Shown: positions 25,922-33,732 of the stretch, one piece after another
Layout of the letters: each line of letters starts with the position of its first letter
Numbering within the stretch: the first letter of the stretch is position 1
Source: Chloroflexota bacterium
GTDB lineage: Bacteria > Chloroflexota > Limnocylindria > Limnocylindrales > CSP1-4
Length of the DNA stretch: 47,278 nucleotides
NCBI GenBank assembly: GCA_021787395.1
Contig: JAJYLZ010000003.1
Span: 1-47,278, forward strand
Direction of reading: 5' to 3'
Program-made: the position numbers and the translations under genes
Notes under the pieces: generated by a model
Told to the model about the DNA's origin: nothing
Seen by the model: only the letters and a program-made list of their open reading frames with translations
Databases searched by the model: none

Positions 25922-26803
25922 TTACACGCCTCCCGCGAGACGGACGCGGACCACCTCGCCCGCGTGCACCAGGCGGGTCTCGCCGCCCCCGACGGGCGTG
26001 GCGACCAGCGCGCCGGACGCGCCGTCCACCCCGTTCGCCAGCCACTCGACGGCCTCGGCGCCCGCGGGCCCGGCGAGGCGCACGACGCGGCCGGTCAGCG
26101 CCTGACGGCCCGCCCAGGTCTGGAGGTCGAAGAAGCCGGCGCGCAGGGCGCCCAGCCGGGCCTCCAGATAGCCCAGGAAGGCGTCGAGCAGCGCGTCGCG
26201 GTCGATCGGCCGGCCGGCGGACGCCTCGTGGAGGCTGGTCATCGTGTTCGCGAGCTCGGGAGGGAAGCGCGCCGCCGGCCAGTCCGCGTTGATCCCGATC
26301 CCCACGACCACCTGCGGGTCGGGGCTGCCCAGGCCCGTGGTCTCGCCGAGCACGCCGGCCACCTTGCGCAGCTCCAGCGGCGCGGCCAGCCGGGCCGACG
26401 CCTCCGCCGGGCTGGCGATCCCGGTCAGGAGCGCCTCGGGGCCGGCCGCCTCCACCACCAGGTCGTTGGGCCACTTCAGGCGGATCGCGCCCTCCGGGAG
26501 GCCCGCGGCCTCCTCGGCCGCGTCGCACATCGCGAGGGACACGGCGGCGCCGAGCCGCCACACGCGGTCGGCCGGCAGCCACGACGGCCGGAAGCCGCAG
26601 GACAGCAGCAGCGCCGCGCCCGGCGGCGCGGTCCACGCGCGCCCCTCGCGGCCGCGCCCGGCCGTCTGCCGGTCGGCGACCGCCACGCAGACCTCGGGCA
26701 CGCCGGCGGCGAGCCAGGCGCCGACGATGTCGTTGGTGGACCCGACCGCGCCGAAGCGCTCGAGCCTGCTGATCGCGCCGGCGGTCGGGTCGGCCCCGGT
26801 CAC
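25922..26803 (-). CDS. birA: Biotin--[acetyl-CoA-carboxylase] ligase, monofunctional
   Basis: A 293-aa biotin protein ligase. It begins directly with the catalytic domain (RFGAVGSTNDIVGAWLAAG) and has the biotinyl-AMP loop GRGREGRAW, the KWPNDL motif and VVGIGINADWP, then the small C-terminal barrel. The N-terminal DNA-binding helix-turn-helix of E. coli BirA is missing, so it should not be a repressor. It attaches biotin to AccB K192. The GTG at 26803 starts 5 nt after the lysC stop. Co-location with the acc genes fits its job. Confidence 0.92.
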   Translation of the reverse strand: MTGADPTAGAISRLERFGAVGSTNDIVGAWLAAGVPEVCVAVADRQTAGRGREGRAWTAPPGAALLLSCGFRPSWLPADRVWRLGAAVSLAMCDAAEEAAGLPEGAIRLKWPNDLVVEAAGPEALLTGIASPAEASARLAAPLELRKVAGVLGETTGLGSPDPQVVVGIGINADWPAARFPPELANTMTSLHEASAGRPIDRDALLDAFLGYLEARLGALRAGFFDLQTWAGRQALTGRVVRLAGPAGAEAVEWLANGVDGASGALVATPVGGGETRLVHAGEVVRVRLAGGV

Positions 26804-26808
26804 TGGGG

Positions 26809-28107
26809 TCAGCCGGCGGCGGCCGCCTCGACGGCCTCGGGCTGCTCCAGCGAGAACGCGGCGTGCAGCGCCCGGACGGCCTGCTCCACGCGGTCCTCGG
26901 CGATGATCGTGGTGATCCGGATCTCCGAGGTGGAGATCATCTCGATGTTGATCCCCTCGGCCGCCAGCGTGCCGAACATGCGGGCGGCGTAGCCCGGCGC
27001 GTTGTGGATGCCGGCGCCGACGATCGAGACCTTGGCGACCGAGCTGTCGTTGGTCATGTCGGCGAAGCCGAGCTCGCGCACCAGCGGCTCCAGGATGCGC
27101 TTGGCCTTGGCCAGCTCGACGCGGGGGATCGTGAACGAGATGTCGGTGGCGCCGCCGTGGCCCACGTTCTGGACGATCATGTCCACCACCACGCCGGCAT
27201 CGGCGAGCGGGCCGAACACGCCCTGGGCGACGCCGGGCTTGTCCGGCACCCCCACGAGGGTGATCTTGGCGACGTTCCGGTCGTGGGCAAGGCCCCGGAC
27301 CTTGTTCCGCTGCTCCACGAGCGGGTCCTCCTTGATGAGCGTGCCGGGGGCGTCCTCGAACGAGCTGAGGACCTCGATGACGACGTCGTTGACCCAGCCC
27401 AGCTCCACGGCGCGCACCTGCATCACCTGGGCGCCCTGGTGGGCGAGCTCCATCATCTCCTCGTAGCCGATGACGGGCAGCTGGCGGGCATCGTGGGCGA
27501 TCCGCGGGTCGGCCGTGTAGATCCCCTTGACGTCGGTGAAGATCTGGCAGCGGTCGGCGTGCAGCTGGGCGGCCAGCGCGACGGCCGTGGTGTCCGAGCC
27601 GCCCCGGCCGAGCGTCGTGATCTCGGCGGCGTGCACGTCGCTCGCGGTGGCGGTCTCCGGGAGCTCCGCGACCCCCTTGGTGCTCATGCCCTGGAAGCCT
27701 GCGACGATCACCACCTTGCCGGCGGCGATCTCGGCGTGGACGCGGCGGGGGTCGATCCCGGCGATCCGCGCCTTGCCGTAGGTGCCGTCGGTGGTGATGC
27801 CAGCCTGCGGCCCGGTGAGGCTGATGGCGGGCACGCCGAGCGTGTGGAGGGCCATCGACACCAGGGTGGCGCTCTGGTGCTCGCCGGTGGCCAGCAGCAT
27901 GTCCAGCTCGCGCGGGTCCGGATCGTCGGTGATCGCCGCGGCGAGGGCGAGCAGCTCGTCGGTGGTGTCGCCCATCGCGGACACGACCACGACCAGGTCC
28001 GAGCCCGCGGCGCGCTCCCGAGCGATCCGGCGGGCCACCCGCTTGATGCGCTCGGCGCCGGCCACGGACGAGCCGCCGAATTTCATGACGACGAGGGGGG
28101 TGGGCAT
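26809..28107 (-). CDS. lysC: Aspartate kinase
   Basis: A 432-aa aspartokinase: the amino-acid-kinase domain (VVMKFGGSSVAG, TTLGRGGSDTTAVALA, FTDVKGIYTADPR) plus two C-terminal ACT domains (about 265-420), including SIVGAGIHNAPGYAARMFGT. It phosphorylates aspartate for the lysine, threonine and methionine families and is probably feedback-inhibited through the ACT domains. The ATG at 28107 is preceded at 9 nt by TAGAAT, so the mRNA has almost no leader and no room for a lysine riboswitch. It heads the minus-strand run toward birA and the acc/fab genes; hom and thrB lie 3 kb away. Confidence 0.95.
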   Translation of the reverse strand: MPTPLVVMKFGGSSVAGAERIKRVARRIARERAAGSDLVVVVSAMGDTTDELLALAAAITDDPDPRELDMLLATGEHQSATLVSMALHTLGVPAISLTGPQAGITTDGTYGKARIAGIDPRRVHAEIAAGKVVIVAGFQGMSTKGVAELPETATASDVHAAEITTLGRGGSDTTAVALAAQLHADRCQIFTDVKGIYTADPRIAHDARQLPVIGYEEMMELAHQGAQVMQVRAVELGWVNDVVIEVLSSFEDAPGTLIKEDPLVEQRNKVRGLAHDRNVAKITLVGVPDKPGVAQGVFGPLADAGVVVDMIVQNVGHGGATDISFTIPRVELAKAKRILEPLVRELGFADMTNDSSVAKVSIVGAGIHNAPGYAARMFGTLAAEGINIEMISTSEIRITTIIAEDRVEQAVRALHAAFSLEQPEAVEAAAAG

Positions 28108-28116
28108 AGCCCGGCA

Positions 28117-28122
28117 ATTCTA
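28117..28122 (-). promoter_or_regulatory. -10-like element of lysC
   Basis: TAGAAT on the minus strand ends 9 nt before the lysC ATG, predicting a leader of only about 2-3 nt. No clear -35 lies 17 nt upstream. The rest of the divergent gap to 28354 shows no gene. Confidence 0.4.
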
Positions 28123-28354
28123 GCCGCCCGGGGCCGAAACCCCGGCGTTTCGGTTCGGTTGCGGCACGGCGCGGCTGCCGCTCCTCGCCCGCCCCGGGGC
28201 CGCTCGGCGCCGGGCGACAGCGTGGACCCCGTCACTTAGCGGTCGCTTGGGCCGGACTTACCCCGGACGCGGCGAGGCCCGCTGCGCCCGAATCGCCTGC
28301 CTGCGCCACAATCGCCGCATTCCGAGCCAAGCGTCCTGAACCCGGAGACCCGCC

Positions 28355-29116
28355 ATGTGCTTCGACCACGACTCCCGACCGCCCATCGTCCCGGACCCCT
28401 CCGGGATGCGCGATGCGACCGAGGCGGTCCTGGAGTCGGCCGACGGCAACCGGTTCGCCGCCTACCTGGCGCGCGCCGCGCGACCCACGGGCGCCGGGAT
28501 CGTGATCCTGCCCGACGTCCGCGGGCTGCACACGTACTACCGCGAGCTCACGGAGCGGTTCGCCGAGCACGGCGTGGACGCGATCGCGATCGACTACTTC
28601 GGCCGCACGGCGGGCCTCACCGACCGCGGCCCGGCGTTCGAGTACATGCCCCATGTCGCCGCCACCACGTACGCCGGGCTGACGGCGGACGTCCGCGCCG
28701 CCGCCGCGCACCTGCGGTCGAGTGCTGCGATCGAGCGCCTCTACACGACGGGCTTCTGCTTCGGCGGCCGGCTGTCGTTCCTCACGGCCGGACTCGACGA
28801 CCTCGGCCTCGCCGGGGTCATCGGCTTCTACGGCTGGCCGACGGGCACGTCGCGCAACGACACGCCCGCCCCGGCAGACGTCGCGGCCACGTTCACCTGC
28901 CCGGTGATGGGGATCTTCGGCGGGGCGGACGAGGGCATCCCGGCGTCCGCGGTCGCCGAGTTCGAGGCCGCGCTCGAGAAGGCGGGCATCGCGCACCGCA
29001 TCGACACCTACGAGGGCGCGCCGCACAGCTTCTTCGACCGCAAGGCGGCCGACTTCGCCGAGGCGAGCGACCGGGCGTGGGGGCAGGTCCTGGGCTTCAT
29101 GGGCGTGGCGAAGTGA
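28355..29116 (+). CDS. Dienelactone-hydrolase-family alpha/beta hydrolase
   Basis: A 253-aa protein of DLH length. The catalytic triad is visible as C135 (TTGFCFGGRLSF), D192 (IFGGADEGIP) and H224 (YEGAPHSFFD). IVILPDVRGLHTYYRELTER forms the oxyanion region. Family members hydrolyse dienelactones or other small esters and lactones in the cytoplasm; the substrate here is unknown. The ATG at 28355 has GGAG about 8 nt upstream. It is divergent from lysC and followed at 7 nt by a small gene. Confidence 0.9.
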   Translation: MCFDHDSRPPIVPDPSGMRDATEAVLESADGNRFAAYLARAARPTGAGIVILPDVRGLHTYYRELTERFAEHGVDAIAIDYFGRTAGLTDRGPAFEYMPHVAATTYAGLTADVRAAAAHLRSSAAIERLYTTGFCFGGRLSFLTAGLDDLGLAGVIGFYGWPTGTSRNDTPAPADVAATFTCPVMGIFGGADEGIPASAVAEFEAALEKAGIAHRIDTYEGAPHSFFDRKAADFAEASDRAWGQVLGFMGVAK

Positions 29117-29123
29117 GCCGGGG

Positions 29124-29402
29124 GTGAGCTTCCTGCGGCGCGTGCTCGGCGGCGGAGCCCGGGAAACCGGCCGGTCACCCGTGGACGCCGGCGCGGCGTT
29201 GACTGAGGCTGCGCCGGCGGGAAGCGCCGAGGGCGAGGACGACGAGCGCGATCGCGAACTCGTCCGCGAGGACGCCGAGCGCCTGTCCGACGTACTGCTC
29301 GCCCGCCAGCTGCGCTACGCGGACCGGAAGTGGACCCCGCCCGCCCAGGGCGGGGCCCGCCGAGCCGACGACGCCGGCGCCGGGGATGGCGAGCGAGGTT
29401 GA
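29124..29402 (+). CDS. Small hypothetical protein
   Basis: A 92-aa charged protein with no transmembrane segment. The N-terminus MSFLRRVLGGG is followed by an acidic stretch (EGEDDERDRELVREDAE) and a C-terminal LLARQLRYADRKWTPPAQGG that looks like a conserved motif. The GTG at 29124 lies 7 nt after the hydrolase stop, so the two are probably cotranscribed. Codon use matches its neighbours. No function can be assigned. Confidence 0.6.
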   Translation: MSFLRRVLGGGARETGRSPVDAGAALTEAAPAGSAEGEDDERDRELVREDAERLSDVLLARQLRYADRKWTPPAQGGARRADDAGAGDGERG

Positions 29403-29459
29403 GGTGACGGCGCCAGGGCCGTGGCCGAGGCCACCGAACGCGCCGGCGAGGAGGCCTCC

Positions 29460-29948
29460 ATGCGTGCGCTGAAGGTTCTGGCCCGGTCGGCCCTGACCCT
29501 GCTCGGGCTCGCAGTCGGGACGGCACTGGCGTCTGCCGCTGCCGCCGCGATCGCGAAGCCCCGGCTCGCCGACCGCTCGCAGCCGGACGACGACGAGCTG
29601 GACCTGGTCGCCATCTACGGCTCGCGCGAGCTGCGCTCGACGTCGACGGCGTTCCGCGGCGGCCGGCTGCTGTGCTGGTACGCCTCCACCGACCTCGACC
29701 TCCGCGGTGCGCAGCTCGACCCCGCCGGCGGGGACCTCCTGGTCTGGACGGTCTTCGGCGGCACGCGGATCCTCGTGCCCGAGGACTGGCCGGTCGACTC
29801 CCGCGGAGTGGCGGTCTTCGGCGGCGCCCACAGCGCGACGTCGCCCGAGCCGGGTCGTGAAGGCCCGGTGCTGTCCGTCCGGCACCGCACGGTCTTCGGC
29901 GGCCTTGCGGTCGTGGCCGGGCCGGACGACGAGCTCCTCGCGGTCTGA
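29460..29948 (+). CDS. LiaF-like C-terminal-domain protein with one membrane helix
   Basis: A 162-aa protein. Residues 10-32 are a transmembrane or signal-anchor helix (LTLLGLAVGTALASAAAAAI). The rest is a beta-rich repeat with recurring VFGG (TVFGGTRILVPEDWPV, AVFGGAHS, TVFGGLAV), as in the LiaF/cell-wall-active-antibiotic-response domain. The ATG at 29460 has GAGGAGG about 5 nt upstream; the frame is open to 29421. LiaF relatives damp envelope-stress two-component systems, but no sensor kinase is nearby, so the role is uncertain. Confidence 0.68.
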   Translation: MRALKVLARSALTLLGLAVGTALASAAAAAIAKPRLADRSQPDDDELDLVAIYGSRELRSTSTAFRGGRLLCWYASTDLDLRGAQLDPAGGDLLVWTVFGGTRILVPEDWPVDSRGVAVFGGAHSATSPEPGREGPVLSVRHRTVFGGLAVVAGPDDELLAV

Positions 29949-29983
29949 CGCCGCGCGGGTCGCCTGCCGTCCCCGGGGCGCGC

Positions 29984-29989
29984 TAGGCT
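29984..29989 (+). promoter_or_regulatory. -10-like element before the 77-aa gene
   Basis: TAGGCT occurs 28 nt before the ATG at 30018, predicting a leader of about 22 nt that includes the GGAGG ribosome-binding site. The same hexamer precedes the AI-2E-type permease gene. Confidence 0.35.
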
Positions 29990-30017
29990 GAGATCCCACA
30001 CCCACAAGGAGGGGCCC

Positions 30018-30251
30018 ATGAAGGAACGGATGATCGGTGACGACCAGCTGCTGGTGACGGCCGAGACCTCGCTGGGCGAGGCGCTCTGGGACTGGGTCGC
30101 CGCAGACGCCACGCGGCGCGCGGCCGACGGCTGGCGGATCGCCAACATCGGCGGCCTCGGCACTCAAATGGGGATGCAGGCCCCGCAGGGCGGCTACGGC
30201 GCGCCCACCTACGCGGTGGCGATGTCGCTCTGGATCCTCTACCGCCGGTGA
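30018..30251 (+). CDS. Small hypothetical protein
   Basis: A 77-aa protein with strong translation signals: GGAGG 6-7 nt before the ATG. It contains AADGWRIANIGGLGTQMGMQ, a Gly-rich middle, and a hydrophobic C-terminus YAVAMSLWILYRR. The DGWRIANI stretch recalls small DUF4177-type proteins, but I would not assign it. Its stop codon overlaps the GTG of the next gene (GTGA), so the products are probably made together. Confidence 0.65.
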   Translation: MKERMIGDDQLLVTAETSLGEALWDWVAADATRRAADGWRIANIGGLGTQMGMQAPQGGYGAPTYAVAMSLWILYRR

Positions 30252-30922
30252 GCGACCGAGCGCCGAGCCCGGCCCAGCCCGCAGACGGCCCGCCGCCCGC
30301 CAGCGACCGCGTCCGCCTGCGGCGCAAGCCGATGCGCGGGCGCCACGACCGGGCGACGATCGACGCGATCATCGACGCATCGCTGATCGGCACGGTCTCG
30401 TTCGTCCAGGACGGCCAGCCCTACGGCATCCCCACCAACGTGTGGCGCGAGGGCGACCGGCTGTACTGGCACGGCTCGGCCGGCAGCCGGCTGCTGCGCG
30501 TCGCGAACGGCAGCCCGGTGTGCGTCACGGTGCACCACCTCGACGGCCTGGTCCTCGCCCGGGCGGCGACCAACCACTCGGTCAACTTCCGCTCCGTAGT
30601 GGTCCTGGGGACCGCGCGCCTGGTCACCGACGTCGCCGAGGTCGAGCACGCCCTGGAGGGGCTGATCGAGTCGATCTTCCCGGGCCGCTGGGCACAGCTC
30701 CGCCCGATGACGGACAAGGAGCGCCGGGAGACCGGCGTGATGTACGTGGACCTCGCGGAGGCGTCCGCCAAGGTCCGCGCGGAGGGCGCCCACGACGACC
30801 CGGGCGACGAGACGTGGCCCGTGTGGGCCGGGGTGATCCCGGTGCGGACGGTCCGCGAGGCCCCGGAGCCCGACGAGTTCGTGCGGACCGGGACGCCGCC
30901 GGCGGCGGCGCGCAAGCCCTAG
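30248..30922 (+). CDS. Pyridoxamine-5'-phosphate-oxidase-like FMN-binding protein
   Basis: A 224-aa split-barrel flavoprotein of the Pyridox_ox_2/NimA-like group. Signature parts are LIGTVSFVQDGQPYGIPTNV, LYWHGSAGSRLLRVANG and VCVTVHHLDGLVLARAA, which form the FMN-binding barrel, and SVNFRSVVVLGTARLV. True PNPO length and C-terminal motifs are absent, so a general flavin- or heme-binding reductase is more likely than PLP synthesis. The GTG at 30248 overlaps the upstream small gene (GTGA). Confidence 0.85.
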   Translation: MSDRAPSPAQPADGPPPASDRVRLRRKPMRGRHDRATIDAIIDASLIGTVSFVQDGQPYGIPTNVWREGDRLYWHGSAGSRLLRVANGSPVCVTVHHLDGLVLARAATNHSVNFRSVVVLGTARLVTDVAEVEHALEGLIESIFPGRWAQLRPMTDKERRETGVMYVDLAEASAKVRAEGAHDDPGDETWPVWAGVIPVRTVREAPEPDEFVRTGTPPAAARKP

Positions 30923-30954
30923 CCGGACGGGCCGGCCCGCCGTCGAACCGGCAC

Positions 30955-30970
30955 GGCGGCGGACGCCGCC
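30955..30970. terminator. Hairpin in a convergent gap
   Basis: GGCGGC and GCCGCC flank GGAC, forming a 6-bp stem in the 72-bp gap between the convergent FMN-protein and thrB genes. It is a possible bidirectional terminator without a T-tract. Confidence 0.3.
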
Positions 30971-30994
30971 ACCGGACACCGCCCCCTGTGGGCG

Positions 30995-31984
30995 CTATGC
31001 CCCCTCGACGACCTCGGGCCCCCGGTTCCGGGGCGCCACGATCGCCGTCCGCCCGGACAGCCCGGCGCCCTCGGCCGCCTCGCGCAGGGCCGCCTCGACG
31101 GGCGCCGCGTCGGCGCCCGGCGCCACGAACGCCAGCACGGTCGAGCCCGCGCCCGAGAGGAACGCGCCGAGCGCGCCGGCGGCCCGGGCGGCGCCGGTCA
31201 GGCGGGGCAGCTGCGGGTAGGCCACCGACCGGTACGGCTCGTGGATCCGGTCCACGGTGAGGTCCGCCAGCAGCTCGTAGCGGCCCGACGCGATCCCCGC
31301 CACACCGATCGCGATGCGGCTCATGTTGGACACCGCGTCGCGGAGGGGCACCTCGGCCGGCAGCACCCGGCGCATGTCCGCGGTGGACAGCCGGCGGTCC
31401 GGGATGAACAGGACCGCGCGCAGCCCATCGGGGGCGTCGAAGCGGACCGCCTCCACGCGCTGGCCCAGGTGAGCCGACACGACGAAGCCGCCCATCAGGG
31501 CCGCCGACGCGTTGTCCGGGTGGCCCTCGATGTCGGTCGCGAGCCGGAGCATCGCCGTCATCGACAGCGTCCCGCCGCCGAGCACGTTGCCCGCCCACAC
31601 GCCGCCCGTCGCCGCCGCCGCCGACGACCCCAGGCCACGGGAGAGCGGGATGCGGTTGTGGGCGCTGATCCGCCAACCGAGCTCGGGCGGGCGCGGGCCG
31701 AGCTGGGCCTCGAGGGCCGACTCGAGGCCCATCACGAACCGGTTCGACCGCTCCCCGCCCAGCTCCCCGGCGCCCTCGCCGGTGGTGGTCAGGTCGATCG
31801 CCCCGTCGCCCTCGACCGCCTCGACCGACACGCGGTTGCACAGCTCGAGCGCGAGGCCCAGGCAGTCGTAGCCCGCGCCGAGGTTCGCGGTCGACGCGGG
31901 CACGTCCACCACGAGCCGACGGCCGAGGACCGGCGACCAGTCGCCCGGCGTCTGCCAGTGCCCGGCGACCGAGGTCCGCGGCAC
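30995..31984 (-). CDS. thrB: Homoserine kinase
   Basis: A 329-aa GHMP kinase. VVDVPASTANLGAGYDCLGL is the N-terminal signature, PLSRGLGSSAAAATGG is the ATP-binding GHMP motif, and DIEGHPDNASAALMGGF the third. It phosphorylates homoserine for threonine synthesis. The GTG at 31984 begins 3 nt after the hom stop codon, so they form an operon. Threonine synthase is not in this window. Confidence 0.93.
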   Translation of the reverse strand: MPRTSVAGHWQTPGDWSPVLGRRLVVDVPASTANLGAGYDCLGLALELCNRVSVEAVEGDGAIDLTTTGEGAGELGGERSNRFVMGLESALEAQLGPRPPELGWRISAHNRIPLSRGLGSSAAAATGGVWAGNVLGGGTLSMTAMLRLATDIEGHPDNASAALMGGFVVSAHLGQRVEAVRFDAPDGLRAVLFIPDRRLSTADMRRVLPAEVPLRDAVSNMSRIAIGVAGIASGRYELLADLTVDRIHEPYRSVAYPQLPRLTGAARAAGALGAFLSGAGSTVLAFVAPGADAAPVEAALREAAEGAGLSGRTAIVAPRNRGPEVVEGA

Positions 31985-31987
31985 GGG

Positions 31988-33106
31988 CTAGTCCCCCACC
32001 GGGTAGCAGGCGCCCGACGGCGCGGCGAGGCACTCGCCGGCCACGGGGCGCACCGCGAGGTCCGCCCGGTCCGCGCGGACCGCCCCCGCCCACGTGGAGC
32101 CCAGGCCGCGCGCGATCGACACGAGGTCCGACAGCACCGCCGCGCCGGCTGCCGGTCCGCCGGCGCCCGGTCCCTCGAACGCGACTCGCCCGACGGGCAC
32201 CGCGTCCACCTCCACCCGGTTGAGCACCCCGTCGCAGCGGCCGAACGGCGAGGCCGCCGGGACCGCGGTGGGCACCACCGACGCCTCGACGGCGCCGTCC
32301 TCGGCCAGCCGGGTGCTGGCGATCAGGCGCAGCGTCCGGCCCGCGTCGGCCATCGCGGCCACGTCCTCGGCGGTGACCCCGGTGATCCCCGGCGCGCCGG
32401 GTCGGCCCGACGTGCTGCCGGGCCGGTTCGACACCGCGTCTGGCGAGATCCAGGCGCCGAACGCGAGCCGGGCGAGGATGACCAGCTTGTTGACCGCGTC
32501 GAGGCCCTCGACGTCCGCGGTCGGGTCGGACTCCGCGTACCCCCTGGCCTGCGCCTCGCGCAGGATGTCCTGATACGCACGGCCCTCGCGAGCCATCGCG
32601 GTCAGCATGTAGTTCGTGGTGCCGTTCACGATGCCCCGCACCCGGGCGATGCTGTCGGCTGCGAGGTCGCTCGCGATCGGGCCGAGCAGCGGGATGCCGC
32701 CGCCGACCGCGGCCTCGAAGCGGAGCGTGGCGCCGGTCTCGCGGGCGAGGCGCTCGAGCTCGGGCCCGTGGTGGGCGACCACGTGCTTGTTGGCGGTGGC
32801 CACGCTGCGGCCGGCGGCGAGCGAGGCCCGGATCAGCGCGTGGGCCGGCTCGTCGCCGCCCATCGTCTCGACGATCACGTCGATGTCGTCGCGGGCGAGC
32901 AGCGCGAAGGCGTCGTCGGTGAGCAGCTCGGCCGGGATGCCGCCGGCGATCGCCCGCTCGGTGAACTTCTCGGCGACAGCGGCCAGGACGAGCGGTCTGC
33001 CGTCTGCGGGGGAGAGGCGGGGCGACCGCTCGAGGAACGCGCGGACGACCTCACGGCCGACGGTGCCGGCGCCGATCACGCCGACGCGCAGGGGCTGGGT
33101 GCTCAA
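31988..33106 (-). CDS. hom: Homoserine dehydrogenase, short form without ACT domain
   Basis: A 372-aa enzyme. It has the NADPH-binding LRVGVIGAGTVGREVV, ETMGGDEPA, ATANKHVVAHHG, VGGGIPLLGP, GIVNGTTNYML and DVEGLDAVNKLVILARLAFG with the catalytic region intact. Family members with a C-terminal ACT domain are about 430 aa; this one ends after the core, so threonine feedback through ACT is absent. No ATG or GTG fits the conserved N-terminus. The TTG at 33106, with GGAG 9 nt upstream, is the best start, while the frame is open to 33241. It heads the hom-thrB pair. Confidence 0.9.
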   Translation of the reverse strand: MSTQPLRVGVIGAGTVGREVVRAFLERSPRLSPADGRPLVLAAVAEKFTERAIAGGIPAELLTDDAFALLARDDIDVIVETMGGDEPAHALIRASLAAGRSVATANKHVVAHHGPELERLARETGATLRFEAAVGGGIPLLGPIASDLAADSIARVRGIVNGTTNYMLTAMAREGRAYQDILREAQARGYAESDPTADVEGLDAVNKLVILARLAFGAWISPDAVSNRPGSTSGRPGAPGITGVTAEDVAAMADAGRTLRLIASTRLAEDGAVEASVVPTAVPAASPFGRCDGVLNRVEVDAVPVGRVAFEGPGAGGPAAGAAVLSDLVSIARGLGSTWAGAVRADRADLAVRPVAGECLAAPSGACYPVGD

Positions 33107-33142
33107 GCTGTGGATCTCCGGGCGGTGCTGGGCGACGCGGGG

Positions 33143-33148
33143 ATGGTA
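33143..33148 (-). promoter_or_regulatory. Possible -10 element of hom
   Basis: TACCAT on the minus strand would start an mRNA near 33136, leaving a roughly 30-nt leader that includes the GGAG preceding the TTG start. No matching -35 is evident. Confidence 0.25.
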
Positions 33149-33236
33149 GCGAACGAGGGGGCACGGACGCGACCCGCGTTCCGGCACCGCTGGCCCCCGC
33201 CATGCGTCGGGTGCGTCAGCGCGGCGGCGGGAGGCG

Positions 33237-33242
33237 CACAAT
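33237..33242 (+). promoter_or_regulatory. -10-like element of the DUF1810 gene
   Basis: CACAAT ends 6 nt before the GTG at 33249, the same spacing as in other putative leaderless genes of this window. If real, translation starts at 33249 rather than 33246. Confidence 0.33.
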
Positions 33243-33245
33243 CAC

Positions 33246-33686
33246 GTGGTGGACCGCTCCGACCCGTTCGACCTCGAGCGCTTCGTCGCCGCCCAGGGCG
33301 GCATCTACGCGGACGTCATCGGCGAGCTGCGCGAGGCCCGCAAGACGCGCCACTGGATGTGGTTCGTGTTCCCGCAGGCGCTCGGGCTCGGCGAGTCGGC
33401 GACCTCGCGGCGCTACGCCGTCCGCTCGCTGCGCGAGGCCCGCGCCTACCTCGACCACCCGGTCCTGGGCGCGCGCCTGCGCGAGTGCACCGACCTCGTG
33501 CTGGCCGCGCCCCCCGCCGCGACGGCAGAATCGATCTTCGGCGGCATCGACGCGCTCAAGCTCCGCTCCTCGATGACGCTGTTCCTGCGCACCGCGCCCG
33601 ACGAGCCGCGCTGGCAGCAGGTCCTCGACCGCTTCTACGGGGGCCGGCCGGATCCGCGCACCGAGGAGCTGCTGGGGGCCGGCTGA
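33246..33686 (+). CDS. DUF1810 family protein
   Basis: A 146-aa protein. It shows the family's DPFDLERFVAAQ start, ARKTRHWMWFVFPQALGLGE, YLDHPVLGARLRECTDLVL and KLRSSMTLFLRTAP. Length and order match DUF1810, small proteins of unestablished biochemical function. Two GTG codons in tandem can start it (33246 or 33249); GGGAGG lies about 10 nt upstream. It is divergent from hom, with a 139-bp shared promoter region. Confidence 0.88.
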   Translation: MVDRSDPFDLERFVAAQGGIYADVIGELREARKTRHWMWFVFPQALGLGESATSRRYAVRSLREARAYLDHPVLGARLRECTDLVLAAPPAATAESIFGGIDALKLRSSMTLFLRTAPDEPRWQQVLDRFYGGRPDPRTEELLGAG

Positions 33687-33718
33687 GCCGCCCGCGCCGC
33701 CGTTCGCCCGCCCTCCGT

Positions 33719-33724
33719 TACACT
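33719..33724 (+). promoter_or_regulatory. -10-like element of trpS
   Basis: TACACT ends 8 nt before the trpS ATG. With no ribosome-binding site in between, this predicts an essentially leaderless mRNA and rules out a T-box leader. Confidence 0.42.
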
Positions 33725-33732
33725 CCCCGCCA

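Noticed and set aside
28108..28354. Lysine riboswitch upstream of lysC
   Set aside because: The likely -10 lies 9 nt before the ATG, leaving no leader; no long conserved stem structure was visible.
33687..33732. T-box or attenuator leader before trpS
   Set aside because: Only 46 nt separate it from the previous gene, and the -10-like TACACT is 8 nt before the ATG.
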